Shown here piece after piece: positions 6,349-6,951 of a stretch of DNA of 6,951 bases. Position 1 is the stretch's first letter. Every line of letters starts with the position of its first letter. A program made the translations under genes and the position numbers. A model generated the notes under the pieces. That model worked only from the letters and a program-made list of their open reading frames with translations, was not told the origin of the DNA and did not search any database. This stretch comes from Desulfomonile tiedjei (GTDB taxonomy: Bacteria; Desulfobacterota; Desulfomonilia; Desulfomonilales; Desulfomonilaceae), in assembly GCA_020718965.1 (NCBI GenBank), contig DYRE01000115.1, positions 1 to 6,951 of the forward strand. The letters are read 5' to 3'.

Positions 6349-6951
6349 AAAGCAAAAAAATTTTTGAGATCGATCAAGTAGTGAGATCTATGGCGATTAA
6401 GGACTGGATCTATTCGAGTCCTAATTTATTAGAACTGGTCGAAAAGTTGGTTGATGGAAAACTGTCGTTGCAGGACTTCTATGCATTTTCTTATCAAGAA
6501 ATCAAAGATCGGATTAAAAAATCCGTCAGATTAGCTGTCGGTAGAAAAGAAAATATCGTTGAAGTTGAGTATCATATCAAATACGGATGGACGATATCTA
6601 ACAAAAAAGAAAAAGCGTTTCTTGGAAAAATTTGCATTCCCGATGATGCTAATGTTATAGTTGGAAAAAACAGTTATCTTTCTGGGTGCTCCACGATTCG
6701 TGCATTTAACTGCATGAGAATCGGCAGCTATTCTTCGATAGGAGATGGATTTTACACATCAACTTCACCAGATGATCATCCATACCAAATGTTGTCTCAG
6801 AATTATGCCCTTAATTGTGCTGACTTTCGCCTTTTTAAATGGGAAAAGTCCATCGAAAATTCAATTATAAGCAATTTGTCCAGAGATGTGTATGTGGGAA
6901 ATGATGTCTGGATAGGGCGAAATGTCAGGTGTTTTTCGGGTGTCTCAATTC
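6345..6951 (+). CDS. left-handed beta-helix (hexapeptide-repeat) acetyltransferase, 3' truncated by window end
   Basis: The frame from ATG 6345 is open for 202 codons to the window edge, so the C-terminus is missing. Residues 1-90 are charged and mostly helical in character (NLLELVEKLVDGKLSLQDFY) and are not part of the usual fold. From about 93 onward the I/V-G-x hexapeptide rhythm appears: FLGKICIPDDANVIVGKNS, MRIGSYSSIGDG, then SPDDHPYQ with His145 at the position of the catalytic histidine in CatB/Vat-type acyltransferases, and VYVGNDVWIGRNVRCFSGVSI (182-202), which is strongly typical of that group. It probably acetylates a sugar hydroxyl or amine using acetyl-CoA. The start overlaps the stop of the second mini-ORF (ATGA) and has no clear ribosome site of its own, so translation may depend on coupling. 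No in-frame start lies between the preceding stop at 6294 and 6345. GC is low (47 of 120 bases in 6361-6480). Confidence 0.85.
   Translation, partial: MKSKKIFEIDQVVRSMAIKDWIYSSPNLLELVEKLVDGKLSLQDFYAFSYQEIKDRIKKSVRLAVGRKENIVEVEYHIKYGWTISNKKEKAFLGKICIPDDANVIVGKNSYLSGCSTIRAFNCMRIGSYSSIGDGFYTSTSPDDHPYQMLSQNYALNCADFRLFKWEKSIENSIISNLSRDVYVGNDVWIGRNVRCFSGVSI

Noticed and set aside
1..6951. CRISPR arrays, tRNA or rRNA genes, insertion-sequence ends or long inverted repeats.
   Set aside because: No spaced direct repeats, cloverleaf-like segments, transposase motifs or terminal inverted repeats were seen. Intergenic space is almost absent.

Overview
The window is a compact, single-strand (+) gene cluster from a bacterium, most likely Gram-negative, that looks like part of a surface-glycan or flagellin-glycan locus making an unusual acidic amino sugar, probably a nonulosonic acid of the legionaminic/pseudaminic kind. 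No 16S or taxon-specific gene is present, so the organism cannot be fixed. Genes are packed with gaps of 12 bases or fewer, or with 1-4 base overlaps, which suggests one operon. No promoter or terminator was recognised.

Layout: (1) bases 1-84 may hold the tail of an upstream gene, though the reading frame is ambiguous. (2) 97-984 encodes an aldo/keto reductase with the full catalytic tetrad. (3) 984-3038 encodes a 684-residue fusion of an SpsF-type cytidylyltransferase with a class III PLP aminotransferase of the glutamate-1-semialdehyde aminomutase fold. (4) 3042-5650 is a three-gene acetamidino cassette: a PseA/WbuX-type N-acetyl sugar amidotransferase, a HisH-like glutaminase and a HisF-like barrel protein. 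(5) 5647-6243 encodes a GNAT acetyltransferase. (6) 6218-6348 is an apparent relic of a second SpsF-type gene, now two 21-codon mini-ORFs chained by stop/start overlaps. (7) 6345 to the window end is a truncated left-handed beta-helix (hexapeptide) acetyltransferase.

How the parts may work together (inference): the reductase and aminotransferase adjust the carbonyl/amine pattern of the sugar, and the cytidylyltransferase half loads it onto CMP. The amidotransferase trio turns an N-acetyl group into an acetamidino group using ammonia from glutamine, and the two acetyltransferases add N- or O-acetyl groups. HisH and HisF here are not histidine enzymes: there are no other his genes, and the HisF homologue has Gln where histidine-pathway HisF has its catalytic Asp11.

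The most interesting points are the cytidylyltransferase-aminotransferase fusion, the decayed gene that still appears to couple translation between its neighbours, the G8 tract in the hisH-like gene as a possible phase-variation site, and the drop in GC content from about 5650 onward.
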